DNA of 5,243 nucleotides from contig CAMPGG010000248.1 of the NCBI GenBank assembly GCA_946885335.1, positions 1 through 5,243 of the forward strand, in the 5' to 3' direction. Below, piece after piece: positions 1 to 5,243 of this stretch; the stretch's first letter is position 1, and each line of letters opens with the position of its first letter. The notes beneath the pieces were generated by a model. That model ran no database searches. It saw only the letters and a program-made list of their open reading frames with translations, and was not told where the DNA came from. The stretch comes from an uncultured Chitinophagaceae bacterium. GTDB lineage: Bacteria > Bacteroidota > Bacteroidia > Chitinophagales > Chitinophagaceae. A program made the translations under genes and the position numbers.

Positions 1-270
1 AATAAGTTTTTTGATTATATCCATGCCGGTTTGCCACAGGTTTGTATGAACTACCCGGAATATAAAAGAATCAATGATACTTACCAGGTGGCCCTGCTGA
101 TCAATGACCTTAAACCTGAAACAATTGCGAGAGCTATAAACAATCTGCTCACTAATGATGTTTTATATAAACAATTACAAGAAAACTGTTTAAAAGCACG
201 GGCTTTTTTAAACTGGCAACAGGAAGAAAAAAAGCTTTTGGATATTTATGCATCAACTTTTGAAAAATAA
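1..270 (+). CDS. Glycosyltransferase (GT4-like), C-terminal fragment
   Basis: The reading frame is open from the first base, so the gene begins upstream of the window and only about 89 C-terminal residues are visible. The frame opens with NKFFDYIHAGLPQV, which resembles the donor-binding region of GT-B fold glycosyltransferases of family GT4 (usual form KxxDYxxxGxPVV). A helical tail follows (PETIARAINNLL, then LNWQQEEKKLLDIYASTF), typical of the end of such enzymes. The likely role is transfer of a sugar from a nucleotide-activated donor to a cell-surface glycan or lipid; the substrate cannot be told from this fragment. The end overlaps the next glycosyltransferase-like gene by 23 bp in another frame, suggesting translational coupling in a polysaccharide-type operon. 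The internal ATG at 46 should not be taken as the start, because the conserved motif lies before it. Confidence 0.8.
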   Translation, partial: NKFFDYIHAGLPQVCMNYPEYKRINDTYQVALLINDLKPETIARAINNLLTNDVLYKQLQENCLKARAFLNWQQEEKKLLDIYASTFEK

Positions 271-1387
271 ACACCTTCATATTGTTTGTCTCGATGTACC
301 ATTTCCACCGGATTATGGCGGGGCCGTTGATATGTTTTATAAGATCAAAACCCTCCATGAACTGGGCATCAAAATCCACCTGCACTATTTCTGTTATAAC
401 CTGCGTGGTAACCCAAATGAATTAAATGGTTATTGCGAATCGATCCATATTTATGAACGCAAAACCGGGCATAAAAGCTTTTCATTCGATTTGCCTTACA
501 TCGTTTCATCAAGAATAAATAATACGCTGATTGAAAACCTGAATAAGGATAACCATCCCGTTTTGCTGGAAGGCATTCATTGTTCAGGAGTTGTTCGTTA
601 CCTGCAGCCCACTAACAGAAAAATCCTGGTACGGTTGCACAACGATGAAAGTGCTTATTATAAACAACTGGCAGATGCTGAACTTCGATTTTTAAAGAAA
701 ATGTATTACAGGAACGAAGGAAGGTTGCTACATACCTACCAGCAATCCTTACCCGAAAATTGCCTGTATGCAGCCATTTGTGAAAAAGACGTATCAGTTT
801 TTAATAACCAGTATCATCTCAAAAACACGATTCACCTGCCGGCATTTATTCCTTATACCAAGGTGGAATCACAGGAAGGCATTGGTAATTTTTGTCTTTA
901 CCACGGGAATCTTGCTGTTGCTGAAAATGAAAAAGCGGCAACCTGGTTATTACAAAAGGTGTTTACCAAAATAAATATCCCATTGGTTATTGCAGGAAAA
1001 AATCCTACCGAAAAATTGCAGAAGCTGGTTCATATGTATGAAAATGCCTGCCTGGTTGCAGATCCATCCGGAACGGAAATGGAAGAATTAGTTCAGAAAG
1101 CACAGATCAATGTAATTCCTTCTTTCAATACTACAGGCGTAAAATTAAAAGTGTTGCAGGCTATTTTTGCCGGCCGGCATTGTGTTGTTAATGAAGCCGC
1201 AGTATCCGGATCCGAAGTAGAACCTGCCTGCCATATCGCTGCGAATGCAGAAGCAATGGCTTCAATCATAATGCAATTGTATCGCCAGCCATTTGCAGAA
1301 GAAGAAATTTTATTACGTAAAAAAATTCTGCAGCATCATTACGACAATATAAACAATGCAGAAACGATTATAGCATTGTTATGGTAG
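248..1387 (+). CDS. Glycosyltransferase-like protein (GT-B fold, family 4-like)
   Basis: A complete 379-residue protein, a normal length for a GT-B glycosyltransferase. The N-terminus (residues 9-40) reads HLHIVCLDVPFPPDYGG followed by a helix ending in LHELG. This is the usual first beta strand, glycine-rich loop and helix of GT4 enzymes. LVRLHNDES (128-135) looks like the end of the N-terminal domain. The C-terminal Rossmann half starts near FCLYHGNL (215-222) and continues with PLVIAGKNP (245-253) and INVIPSFNTTGVKLKVLQAIFAGRHCVVN (287-315), the region that normally binds the nucleotide sugar. The classical E-x7-E pair is not obvious there; Q304 sits where a Glu or Asn is often seen. The ATG at 248 is chosen because it places the first beta strand close to the N-terminus, although it overlaps the upstream gene by 23 bp. 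No signal peptide or membrane segment is seen, so it is probably cytoplasmic or peripheral. Donor and acceptor are unknown. Confidence 0.78.
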   Translation: MHQLLKNKHLHIVCLDVPFPPDYGGAVDMFYKIKTLHELGIKIHLHYFCYNLRGNPNELNGYCESIHIYERKTGHKSFSFDLPYIVSSRINNTLIENLNKDNHPVLLEGIHCSGVVRYLQPTNRKILVRLHNDESAYYKQLADAELRFLKKMYYRNEGRLLHTYQQSLPENCLYAAICEKDVSVFNNQYHLKNTIHLPAFIPYTKVESQEGIGNFCLYHGNLAVAENEKAATWLLQKVFTKINIPLVIAGKNPTEKLQKLVHMYENACLVADPSGTEMEELVQKAQINVIPSFNTTGVKLKVLQAIFAGRHCVVNEAAVSGSEVEPACHIAANAEAMASIIMQLYRQPFAEEEILLRKKILQHHYDNINNAETIIALLW

Positions 1388-2057
1388 CATTATCAATCAC
1401 CTGGCCGCGTTCCGTACGAACAACTCTTGCCGGGTATTTATTAATAACCATGTAATCATGCGTTGCCATAACAATAGCCGTGTTGAATTCTTTGGAGATC
1501 TGGAAAAGCAATTGCATGATCTCGTCTGAAGTTTCGGGATCAAGATTTCCTGTAGGTTCATCAGCCAGTATCAACTTTGGAGAGTTTAATAATGCACGGG
1601 CAATATCAACTCTTTGCTGCTCGCCACCGCTTAATTCATGCGGCATTTTAAACCCTTTTGATTTTAAACCCACTTTATCCAATACATCAATGATTTTATC
1701 ATCCATCAGTTTGGCATTGGTCCAACCGGTGGCACGCATTACAAATTTTAAATTCTCATTGATGTTCCTGTCAGTCAATAATTGAAAATCCTGGAATACC
1801 ACGCCCAGTGTTCGGCGCAGGTAAGGAATTTTGCGCCAGGTAAGTTCACGCAGATTATAGCCGGCAATGGTGCCCTCGCCTTCTTTTAATGGTAATTCGC
1901 CATAAAGCGTTTTTAATAAGCTTGATTTACCGGTTCCTGTTTTTCCTACCAGGTATACAAACTCTCCTTTATTAACCACCAGGTTTACATCCTGTAAAAT
2001 CAGGTTTTCGCCCTGGAAAATGCTTACATTTCTCAACTCTATAATTGCTTCAGCCAT
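1368..2057 (-). CDS. ftsE: FtsE-like ABC transporter ATP-binding protein
   Basis: A 229-residue single-domain ABC ATPase with every catalytic motif intact: Walker [10 protein letters not shown] (38-46), Q-loop Q89 in VVFQDFQLL, signature LSGGEQQR (142-149), Walker B LILADEPT (162-169) with catalytic E167, D-loop NLDP (171-174) and switch H200 in MATHD. Length and the motif set fit the FtsE/LolD branch. In FtsE the ATPase pairs with the membrane protein FtsX and drives periplasmic peptidoglycan hydrolase activation during division. The FtsE assignment over LolD or MacB-type ATPases is by overall resemblance and is moderately sure. No permease gene lies in the window, so the partner must be encoded elsewhere. 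The start is the ATG at 2057 ([11 protein letters not shown]); an in-frame TTG at 2081 would add 8 residues not expected in the family. The gene runs convergently into the glycosyltransferase-like gene, with the two 3' ends overlapping by 20 bp. Confidence 0.85.
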   Translation of the reverse strand: MAEAIIELRNVSIFQGENLILQDVNLVVNKGEFVYLVGKTGTGKSSLLKTLYGELPLKEGEGTIAGYNLRELTWRKIPYLRRTLGVVFQDFQLLTDRNINENLKFVMRATGWTNAKLMDDKIIDVLDKVGLKSKGFKMPHELSGGEQQRVDIARALLNSPKLILADEPTGNLDPETSDEIMQLLFQISKEFNTAIVMATHDYMVINKYPARVVRTERGQVIDNATITML

Positions 2058-2122
2058 GTTTATTTTAAAAGTTTGATGCAAAATAACGGAATTGAAGTCA
2101 AACCCCCGTTAAAATGGGGCAA

Positions 2123-2138
2123 AAAGGAAATCTCCTTT
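2123..2138. repeat. Short perfect inverted repeat in the divergent intergenic region
   Basis: AAAGGA (2123-2128) and TCCTTT (2133-2138) form 6-bp perfect arms around a 4-base loop. Just to the left, CCCC (2104-2107) and GGGG (2116-2119) form a second, weaker pair around 8 bases. The site lies between the ftsE-like gene on the minus strand and the BlaI-type repressor gene on the plus strand. It could be a regulator site or a small hairpin in a 5' leader. No T-tract makes it a convincing terminator, and no gene ends here. The rest of 2058-2160 shows nothing else that can be supported. Confidence 0.3.
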
Positions 2139-2163
2139 CAATCCTGCAAAAAAATATTTCTAA

Positions 2164-2179
2164 AACTAAATAATTAGTT
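2164..2179. promoter_or_regulatory. Putative BlaI-type operator, distal copy
   Basis: AACTAA-ATAA-TTAGTT is an inverted repeat with 6-bp perfect arms and a 4-base spacer, 49 bp upstream of the BlaI-family start codon. BlaI/MecI/CopY repressors bind as dimers to short dyads in their own promoters, classically with TACA/TGTA cores. The core here is ACTA/TAGT, so assignment to this repressor rests on position, symmetry and repetition, not on a match to the classical site. Confidence 0.6.
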
Positions 2180-2207
2180 GTTAAACTAAAATATTAGTTA
2201 TACTTTC
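2178..2207 (+). promoter_or_regulatory. Possible promoter of the repressor-M56 operon
   Basis: The Bacteroidota consensus is TTTG near -33 and TAnnTTTG near -7. Here a TTG at 2178-2180 is followed, about 20 bp on, by TACTTTC at 2201-2207, an imperfect match to the -7 element. The spacing is plausible and the proposed elements overlap or touch the proximal operator, as expected for a repressed promoter. The match is weak, and the placement relies mostly on context. Confidence 0.3.
2184..2199. promoter_or_regulatory. Putative BlaI-type operator, proximal copy
   Basis: AACTAA-AATA-TTAGTT repeats the arms of the distal copy exactly, with a different 4-base spacer. Its centre is 20 bp from that of the first dyad, about two helical turns. 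The intervening TTAGTT-GTTA-AACTAA also has a 4-base spacer, so the four half-sites sit at an exact 10-bp period (2164, 2174, 2184, 2194). This would place bound dimers on one face of the helix and allow cooperative repression of the repressor-M56 operon. Confidence 0.62.
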
Positions 2208-2228
2208 AACTTCTCAAGTCAAAAAAAC

Positions 2229-2600
2229 ATGAAAACCCTTACAAAGGCAGAAGAACAATTAATGCAGGTATTGTGGAAAATTGAAAAAGGATTTATCCGC
2301 GATATCATGGACGCATTGCCGGCACCTAAGCCCCACCAGAATACGGTAGCCACCATTTTGAAAATATTAGTGGAAAAAAATTTTGCAGGCATTCATGTAG
2401 TGGGTCGTAACCATGAATATTACCCGCTGGTGAAAAAAACGGAATATTCAAAGAAGACCATGAAGCAAATGATGAAAGGATATTTCGGCGGCTCGTTCAG
2501 CAATGTTGTTTCATTTATGGTGAAAGAAAACAATATCAGCATTGAAGAACTGGAAACTTTACTGGAACAAATCAAGAAACAGCAAAACGCAAAGAAATGA
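2229..2600 (+). CDS. BlaI/MecI/CopY-family transcriptional repressor
   Basis: A 123-residue protein, the usual length for this family. Residues 3-68 form a winged helix: LTKAEEQLMQVLWKIEKGFIRDI gives helix 1 and the start of helix 2, HQNTVATILKILVEK (36-50) is the recognition-helix region, and HVVGRNHEYYPLV (56-68) is the wing. The rest (about 70-120) is a charged helical tail, the dimerisation segment in BlaI and MecI. Family members bind promoter dyads as dimers and are released when a partner M56 membrane protease is activated and the repressor is cleaved. Two matching dyads lie just upstream. The stop overlaps the start of the M56 gene as ATGA, indicating translational coupling and a paired repressor-receptor unit. 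The first part of the protein (MKTLTKAEEQLMQVLW) is well conserved in Bacteroidota homologs. Target genes beyond this operon are unknown, and a role in beta-lactam resistance should not be assumed. Confidence 0.92.
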   Translation: MKTLTKAEEQLMQVLWKIEKGFIRDIMDALPAPKPHQNTVATILKILVEKNFAGIHVVGRNHEYYPLVKKTEYSKKTMKQMMKGYFGGSFSNVVSFMVKENNISIEELETLLEQIKKQQNAKK

Positions 2601-3871
2601 AAGAGATCCTGTTCTACTTCCTGCAGGTTATAATTATCTCAGGCTTACTTTATTGTTATTACCACTTCTTTCTGCGTAATAATAAATTTCACCGTTACAA
2701 TCGCTTCTATTTATTAGGTGCAACGGTCGTCAGTTTAATTTTACCATTTCTTGATTTCACCTTCTATTTTAAATCAGAGGCAGATATTCCCGCTATTTAC
2801 CAGGTTCTTTCAGTTGTTCGCGTAGGTGATAATATCAATCAAACTTTATCCCCGGCTATAGCCTTGAATTTGCTATTAAATATTTTTTACTTTCTTATTA
2901 CAGTAGTCCTTTTATTTCGATTTTCCTTTTCATTGTTTAAACTTAAAAGACTCCTTGCTAAATATCATTCAAAAAAAATGGACCGTGTTTTATTTGTAAA
3001 CACAAATGAAGATGGTACCCCTTTTTCATTTTTCCATTGGTTATTCTGGAACGAAAATATTCCCCTTAATACATCAAGCGGGCAAAAGATATTAAAGCAT
3101 GAGTTATTCCATATTCAGCAAAAACATAGCTTGGATATAATCTTCCTTGAATTATTATCTATTTTTTATTGGGTAAATCCCTTCTTCTATATTATTAAAA
3201 AGGAAATAAAAGTTATTCATGAATTTCTCGCCGATCAATATGCATCTAATCAACAAAATAAAGGAGAATATGCAGAATTGTTGCTGATGCAGGTTTTAAA
3301 GACAAATCAAAAGCTTATCAATCCTTTTTTTCACAACCAAATTAAAAGACGCATTGCCATGATCACTAAATCAACACAACCTGGCCATACATTTATTCGT
3401 AAAATAATGGTTTTACCAATTATCGCTATTGTAATAAGTATGATAGTAATTAATTGTACATCAAAAGATGCAATGGAGAATGAAGAAGCAACAAAAATTG
3501 ATGTATCCACTCATACCAATTCCTCAGACCAGGAGAATAAATTAACGATTGAACAAGCCAAAAATGAACCTTCATTTCGAGGAGGTCAAATTCAATGGCG
3601 TAAATATCTTGAAAAGCAGCTCAATGCTAATATTCCTGTTGACAATGGGGCTCCTGAAGGAACGTATACAGTAGAAGTTGAATTTGTTGTAGGCGTAGAT
3701 GGTTTTATCAGTAATGTAAAAGCATTAACGAATCATGGATTTGGGATGGAGGAAGAAGTTCTTGAGTTAATTAAAAAAGGTCCTAAATGGGTACCCGCCG
3801 AACAAAATGGGGAAAAAATAAAAGCCATTAAAAAACAGCCGGTAACATTTGTAGTTTCTAAAGATTTATAG
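2597..3871 (+). CDS. BlaR1-like M56 membrane metallopeptidase with C-terminal TonB-like domain
   Basis: A 424-residue membrane protein. Hydrophobic segments near residues 5-22, 36-54, 88-110 and 270-287 give the four-helix plan of BlaR1/MecR1 receptors, with a further hydrophobic stretch at 183-200 inside the protease. The cytoplasmic zinc protease shows HELFH (168-172) and a downstream HEFLAD (208-213), where E209 with D213 fits the gluzincin ExxxD third-ligand motif, so the protease looks active. After the last membrane segment a polar linker (about 288-322) leads to a domain at about 325-422: FRGG, WRKYLEKQL, YTVEVEFVVGVDGFISNVKAL, then a final VTFVV strand. This resembles the TonB C-terminal domain; by BlaR1 topology it should be periplasmic. 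It replaces the penicillin-binding sensor of BlaR1. The gene overlaps the repressor gene by 4 bp and is followed 38 bp later by a paralog. The likely role is sensing an envelope signal and inactivating the adjacent repressor. The ligand is unknown, and the gene looks more AT-rich than its neighbours. Confidence 0.88.
   Translation: MKEILFYFLQVIIISGLLYCYYHFFLRNNKFHRYNRFYLLGATVVSLILPFLDFTFYFKSEADIPAIYQVLSVVRVGDNINQTLSPAIALNLLLNIFYFLITVVLLFRFSFSLFKLKRLLAKYHSKKMDRVLFVNTNEDGTPFSFFHWLFWNENIPLNTSSGQKILKHELFHIQQKHSLDIIFLELLSIFYWVNPFFYIIKKEIKVIHEFLADQYASNQQNKGEYAELLLMQVLKTNQKLINPFFHNQIKRRIAMITKSTQPGHTFIRKIMVLPIIAIVISMIVINCTSKDAMENEEATKIDVSTHTNSSDQENKLTIEQAKNEPSFRGGQIQWRKYLEKQLNANIPVDNGAPEGTYTVEVEFVVGVDGFISNVKALTNHGFGMEEEVLELIKKGPKWVPAEQNGEKIKAIKKQPVTFVVSKDL
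2666..2727 (+). repeat. 62-bp perfect direct repeat, copy 1 (inside first M56 gene)
   Basis: Identical base for base to 3979-4040, including all third codon positions, and in the same reading frame of the paralogous genes. A wider block (2631-2737 against 3944-4050) differs at only 8 of 107 positions. It encodes the first cytoplasmic loop and second membrane helix (FFLRNNKFHRYNRFYLLGAT). The genes diverge clearly elsewhere. Confidence 0.9.
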
Positions 3872-3909
3872 TAGGGAATAAAAATCTTAAAAACATTTAA
3901 TTATTTCAA

Positions 3910-5243
3910 ATGAAAGTAATTTTTATTGCCATATTTCAAATCATAATTACTTCAGGCTTATTATACTGTTATTACCATTTCTTTCTGCGTAATAATAAAT
4001 TTCACCGTTACAATCGCTTCTATTTATTAGGTGCAACGGTTATCAGTTTATTGATCCCATTTTTAAAGATCCCCTTATATTTTACAAGTGAAGAAGCAGA
4101 TGCTTCTATCCTGTATCGTTCCATGCAAATAATAAATGGACAGGAAGAAGTTATTGTAACTGAGAACAATTTTAGCTGGCAGCAATTATTTACCTGGCAA
4201 AATATAAGCATCGGCGTTTATGTACTGGTTACGTTGATTATTCTTGTAAGGCTGGTCATTGCGCTGAAGAGAATTATCCGTTTAAGGTACCAGTATCCTT
4301 CTGCACGCATTGAAAACATTCAATTCATAAAAACAACGGAACCCGGTACACCCTTTTCTTTTTTTAGCTGGCTGTTCTGGAATAAAAAAATTGAAGTGCA
4401 GAGTGAAAAAGGACAACAAATATTCCGGCACGAATGGTTCCATATTCAGCAAAAACACAGTTTTGATATTATGTTCATGGAATGGCTAACGGTTTTATGC
4501 TGGTTCAATCCATTTTTTTACCTGGTGAAAAAAGAACTAAAAACCATTCATGAATTCCTGGCAGATGAATTTGCTGTTCAACATTTCTCTAAAGGAGCAT
4601 ATGCAGAACTGTTACTCATGCAGGCATTTGATACCGAACACAAAATTGTAAACCCATTTTTTCATACACAAATAAAAAGACGCATCGCTATGATCACCAC
4701 TTCTTCAAAACCCGGTTACCAGTACCTGCGAAAAATTATGGTACTGCCTGTTTGCGCATTAGTCATAACCCTTTTTGCATTTACTTATCAAAGCAAAGAA
4801 GCATTGCCAGTATTATTACCAGGTGAAAAAATTACAGTGGTCATAGATGCAGGACATGGTGGAGAGGACAATGGCGCCAATGCTACAAATTCATTTGAAA
4901 AAGATATCAATCTTGAACTGGCAAAGGCAGTAGCTGCAATGAACCAGGACCCTAACATTGAAATTGTACTGACAAGAGAATCTGATGAAAGTATTCCATT
5001 GCAAAGCCGCACGGAAATAGCTGAAAAAAGAAAAGCCGACCTGTTTATCTCATTGCATGTTGGCGCTGCCGGACCAATGGCCGATGGAAAAATAAATGAG
5101 AAAAAGAATGGTATTGAAGTTGTTGTTTCCCGTAAGAATAAAACGTTTGATTTACAAAACCGTGCATTGGCATCTTATATGATCAGCCAGTTTGAAAAAA
5201 CTTATACCACTAACAAGTCAATCCTGGTAAAGCAAACCGGAAT
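3910..5243 (+). CDS. M56 (BlaR1-like) metallopeptidase fused to N-acetylmuramoyl-L-alanine amidase, 3' end beyond window
   Basis: The frame from ATG 3910 stays open to the window end: 444 full codons with no stop, so the protein is partial here. Residues 1-293 are a paralog of the preceding M56 protein. They have hydrophobic segments near 4-22, 36-54, 100-118 and 276-293, protease motif HEWFH (174-178) and HEFLAD (214-219), with E215 the expected third zinc ligand. A very short linker (QSKEALPVLLPGE) replaces the long one of the paralog. From about 307 an Amidase_3 domain begins: VIDAGHGGED with zinc ligand H316, FEKDINLELA with E330, LTRESDE, LQSRTEIA and LFISLHVG with H383. Enzymes of this family cut the amide between N-acetylmuramic acid and L-alanine of peptidoglycan. 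By BlaR1 topology the domain should face the periplasm, fitting a wall-binding sensor or active hydrolase. The family's catalytic Glu near the C-terminus would lie outside the window. The 38-bp gap to the upstream gene has no terminator, so co-transcription is likely. Confidence 0.88.
   Translation, partial: MKVIFIAIFQIIITSGLLYCYYHFFLRNNKFHRYNRFYLLGATVISLLIPFLKIPLYFTSEEADASILYRSMQIINGQEEVIVTENNFSWQQLFTWQNISIGVYVLVTLIILVRLVIALKRIIRLRYQYPSARIENIQFIKTTEPGTPFSFFSWLFWNKKIEVQSEKGQQIFRHEWFHIQQKHSFDIMFMEWLTVLCWFNPFFYLVKKELKTIHEFLADEFAVQHFSKGAYAELLLMQAFDTEHKIVNPFFHTQIKRRIAMITTSSKPGYQYLRKIMVLPVCALVITLFAFTYQSKEALPVLLPGEKITVVIDAGHGGEDNGANATNSFEKDINLELAKAVAAMNQDPNIEIVLTRESDESIPLQSRTEIAEKRKADLFISLHVGAAGPMADGKINEKKNGIEVVVSRKNKTFDLQNRALASYMISQFEKTYTTNKSILVKQTG
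3979..4040 (+). repeat. 62-bp perfect direct repeat, copy 2 (inside M56-amidase gene)
   Basis: Exact copy of 2666-2727, displaced by 1313 bp, which equals the distance between the two start codons. The 5' ends of the two genes therefore align without gaps. It marks a tandem duplication with later sequence exchange, or unusually strong constraint on this segment. Confidence 0.9.

Noticed and set aside
1480..1785. Plus-strand open frame of about 101 codons
   Set aside because: It lies wholly antisense to the well-supported ABC ATPase gene and has no recognisable motif.
2058..2081. Eight-residue N-terminal extension of the ftsE-like protein from a TTG codon at 2081
   Set aside because: The ATG at 2057 gives the normal FtsE N-terminus and length; the extension has no family support.
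3450..3465. Lipoprotein-like cysteine (IVINC) in the first M56 protein
   Set aside because: It follows an internal fourth membrane helix, not an N-terminal signal peptide, so lipoprotein processing is unlikely.
2229..3871. A classical beta-lactam resistance locus (blaI-blaR1)
   Set aside because: Neither M56 protein shows a penicillin-binding domain with SxxK and KTG motifs, and no beta-lactamase or PBP gene is in the window. The regulator pair is homologous, but the drug role is not supported.
3872..3909. Independent promoter or terminator between the two M56 genes
   Set aside because: The 38-bp AT-rich gap shows no hairpin and no good TAnnTTTG element; co-transcription is the simpler reading.
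4020..4211. Minus-strand open frame of 63 codons
   Set aside because: Antisense to the second M56 gene, whose sense frame has clear family motifs.
4788..5012. Minus-strand open frame of 74 codons
   Set aside because: Antisense to the amidase domain; the low-complexity Ser/Ala-rich translation is a shadow of the real frame.

Overview
The window looks like chromosomal DNA from a member of the Bacteroidota, most likely Chitinophagaceae or a relative. This is inferred from moderately AT-rich DNA, starts without clear Shine-Dalgarno sites, an FtsE-type ATPase encoded alone, and BlaI plus M56 (BlaR1-like) genes of the kind common in that phylum. No RNA genes, insertion sequences or CRISPR arrays were seen.

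Layout. Positions 1-270 hold the C-terminal end of a GT4-type glycosyltransferase whose start lies outside the window. It overlaps by 23 bp a second, complete glycosyltransferase-like gene (248-1387). That gene converges with, and overlaps at its 3' end by 20 bp, a minus-strand gene for an FtsE-like ABC ATPase (1368-2057). A 171-bp divergent intergenic region follows. Its right half carries four AACTAA/TTAGTT half-sites spaced exactly 10 bp apart, directly upstream of a BlaI/MecI-family repressor gene (2229-2600). The repressor gene overlaps by 4 bp (ATGA) a BlaR1-like M56 membrane metallopeptidase gene with a TonB-like C-terminal domain (2597-3871). After a 38-bp gap comes a second, paralogous M56 gene (3910 to beyond the window end), which has no stop in the window. 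In this protein the TonB-like domain is replaced by an N-acetylmuramoyl-L-alanine amidase (Amidase_3) domain.

How the parts may work together. The right half reads as a three-gene signalling operon: one BlaI-type repressor, presumably autoregulated through the half-site array, and two tandem M56 receptors. The receptors share membrane and protease modules but carry different presumed periplasmic modules. In classical BlaR1/BlaI or MecR1/MecI systems the C-terminal module is a penicillin-binding sensor. Neither receptor here has one, so the signal is unlikely to be a beta-lactam acylating a PBP-like domain. A peptidoglycan or envelope cue is a reasonable inference, mainly from the amidase fusion. 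The M56-amidase fusion beside an M56-TonB paralog, under one repressor with a phased operator array, is the most interesting part of the window.
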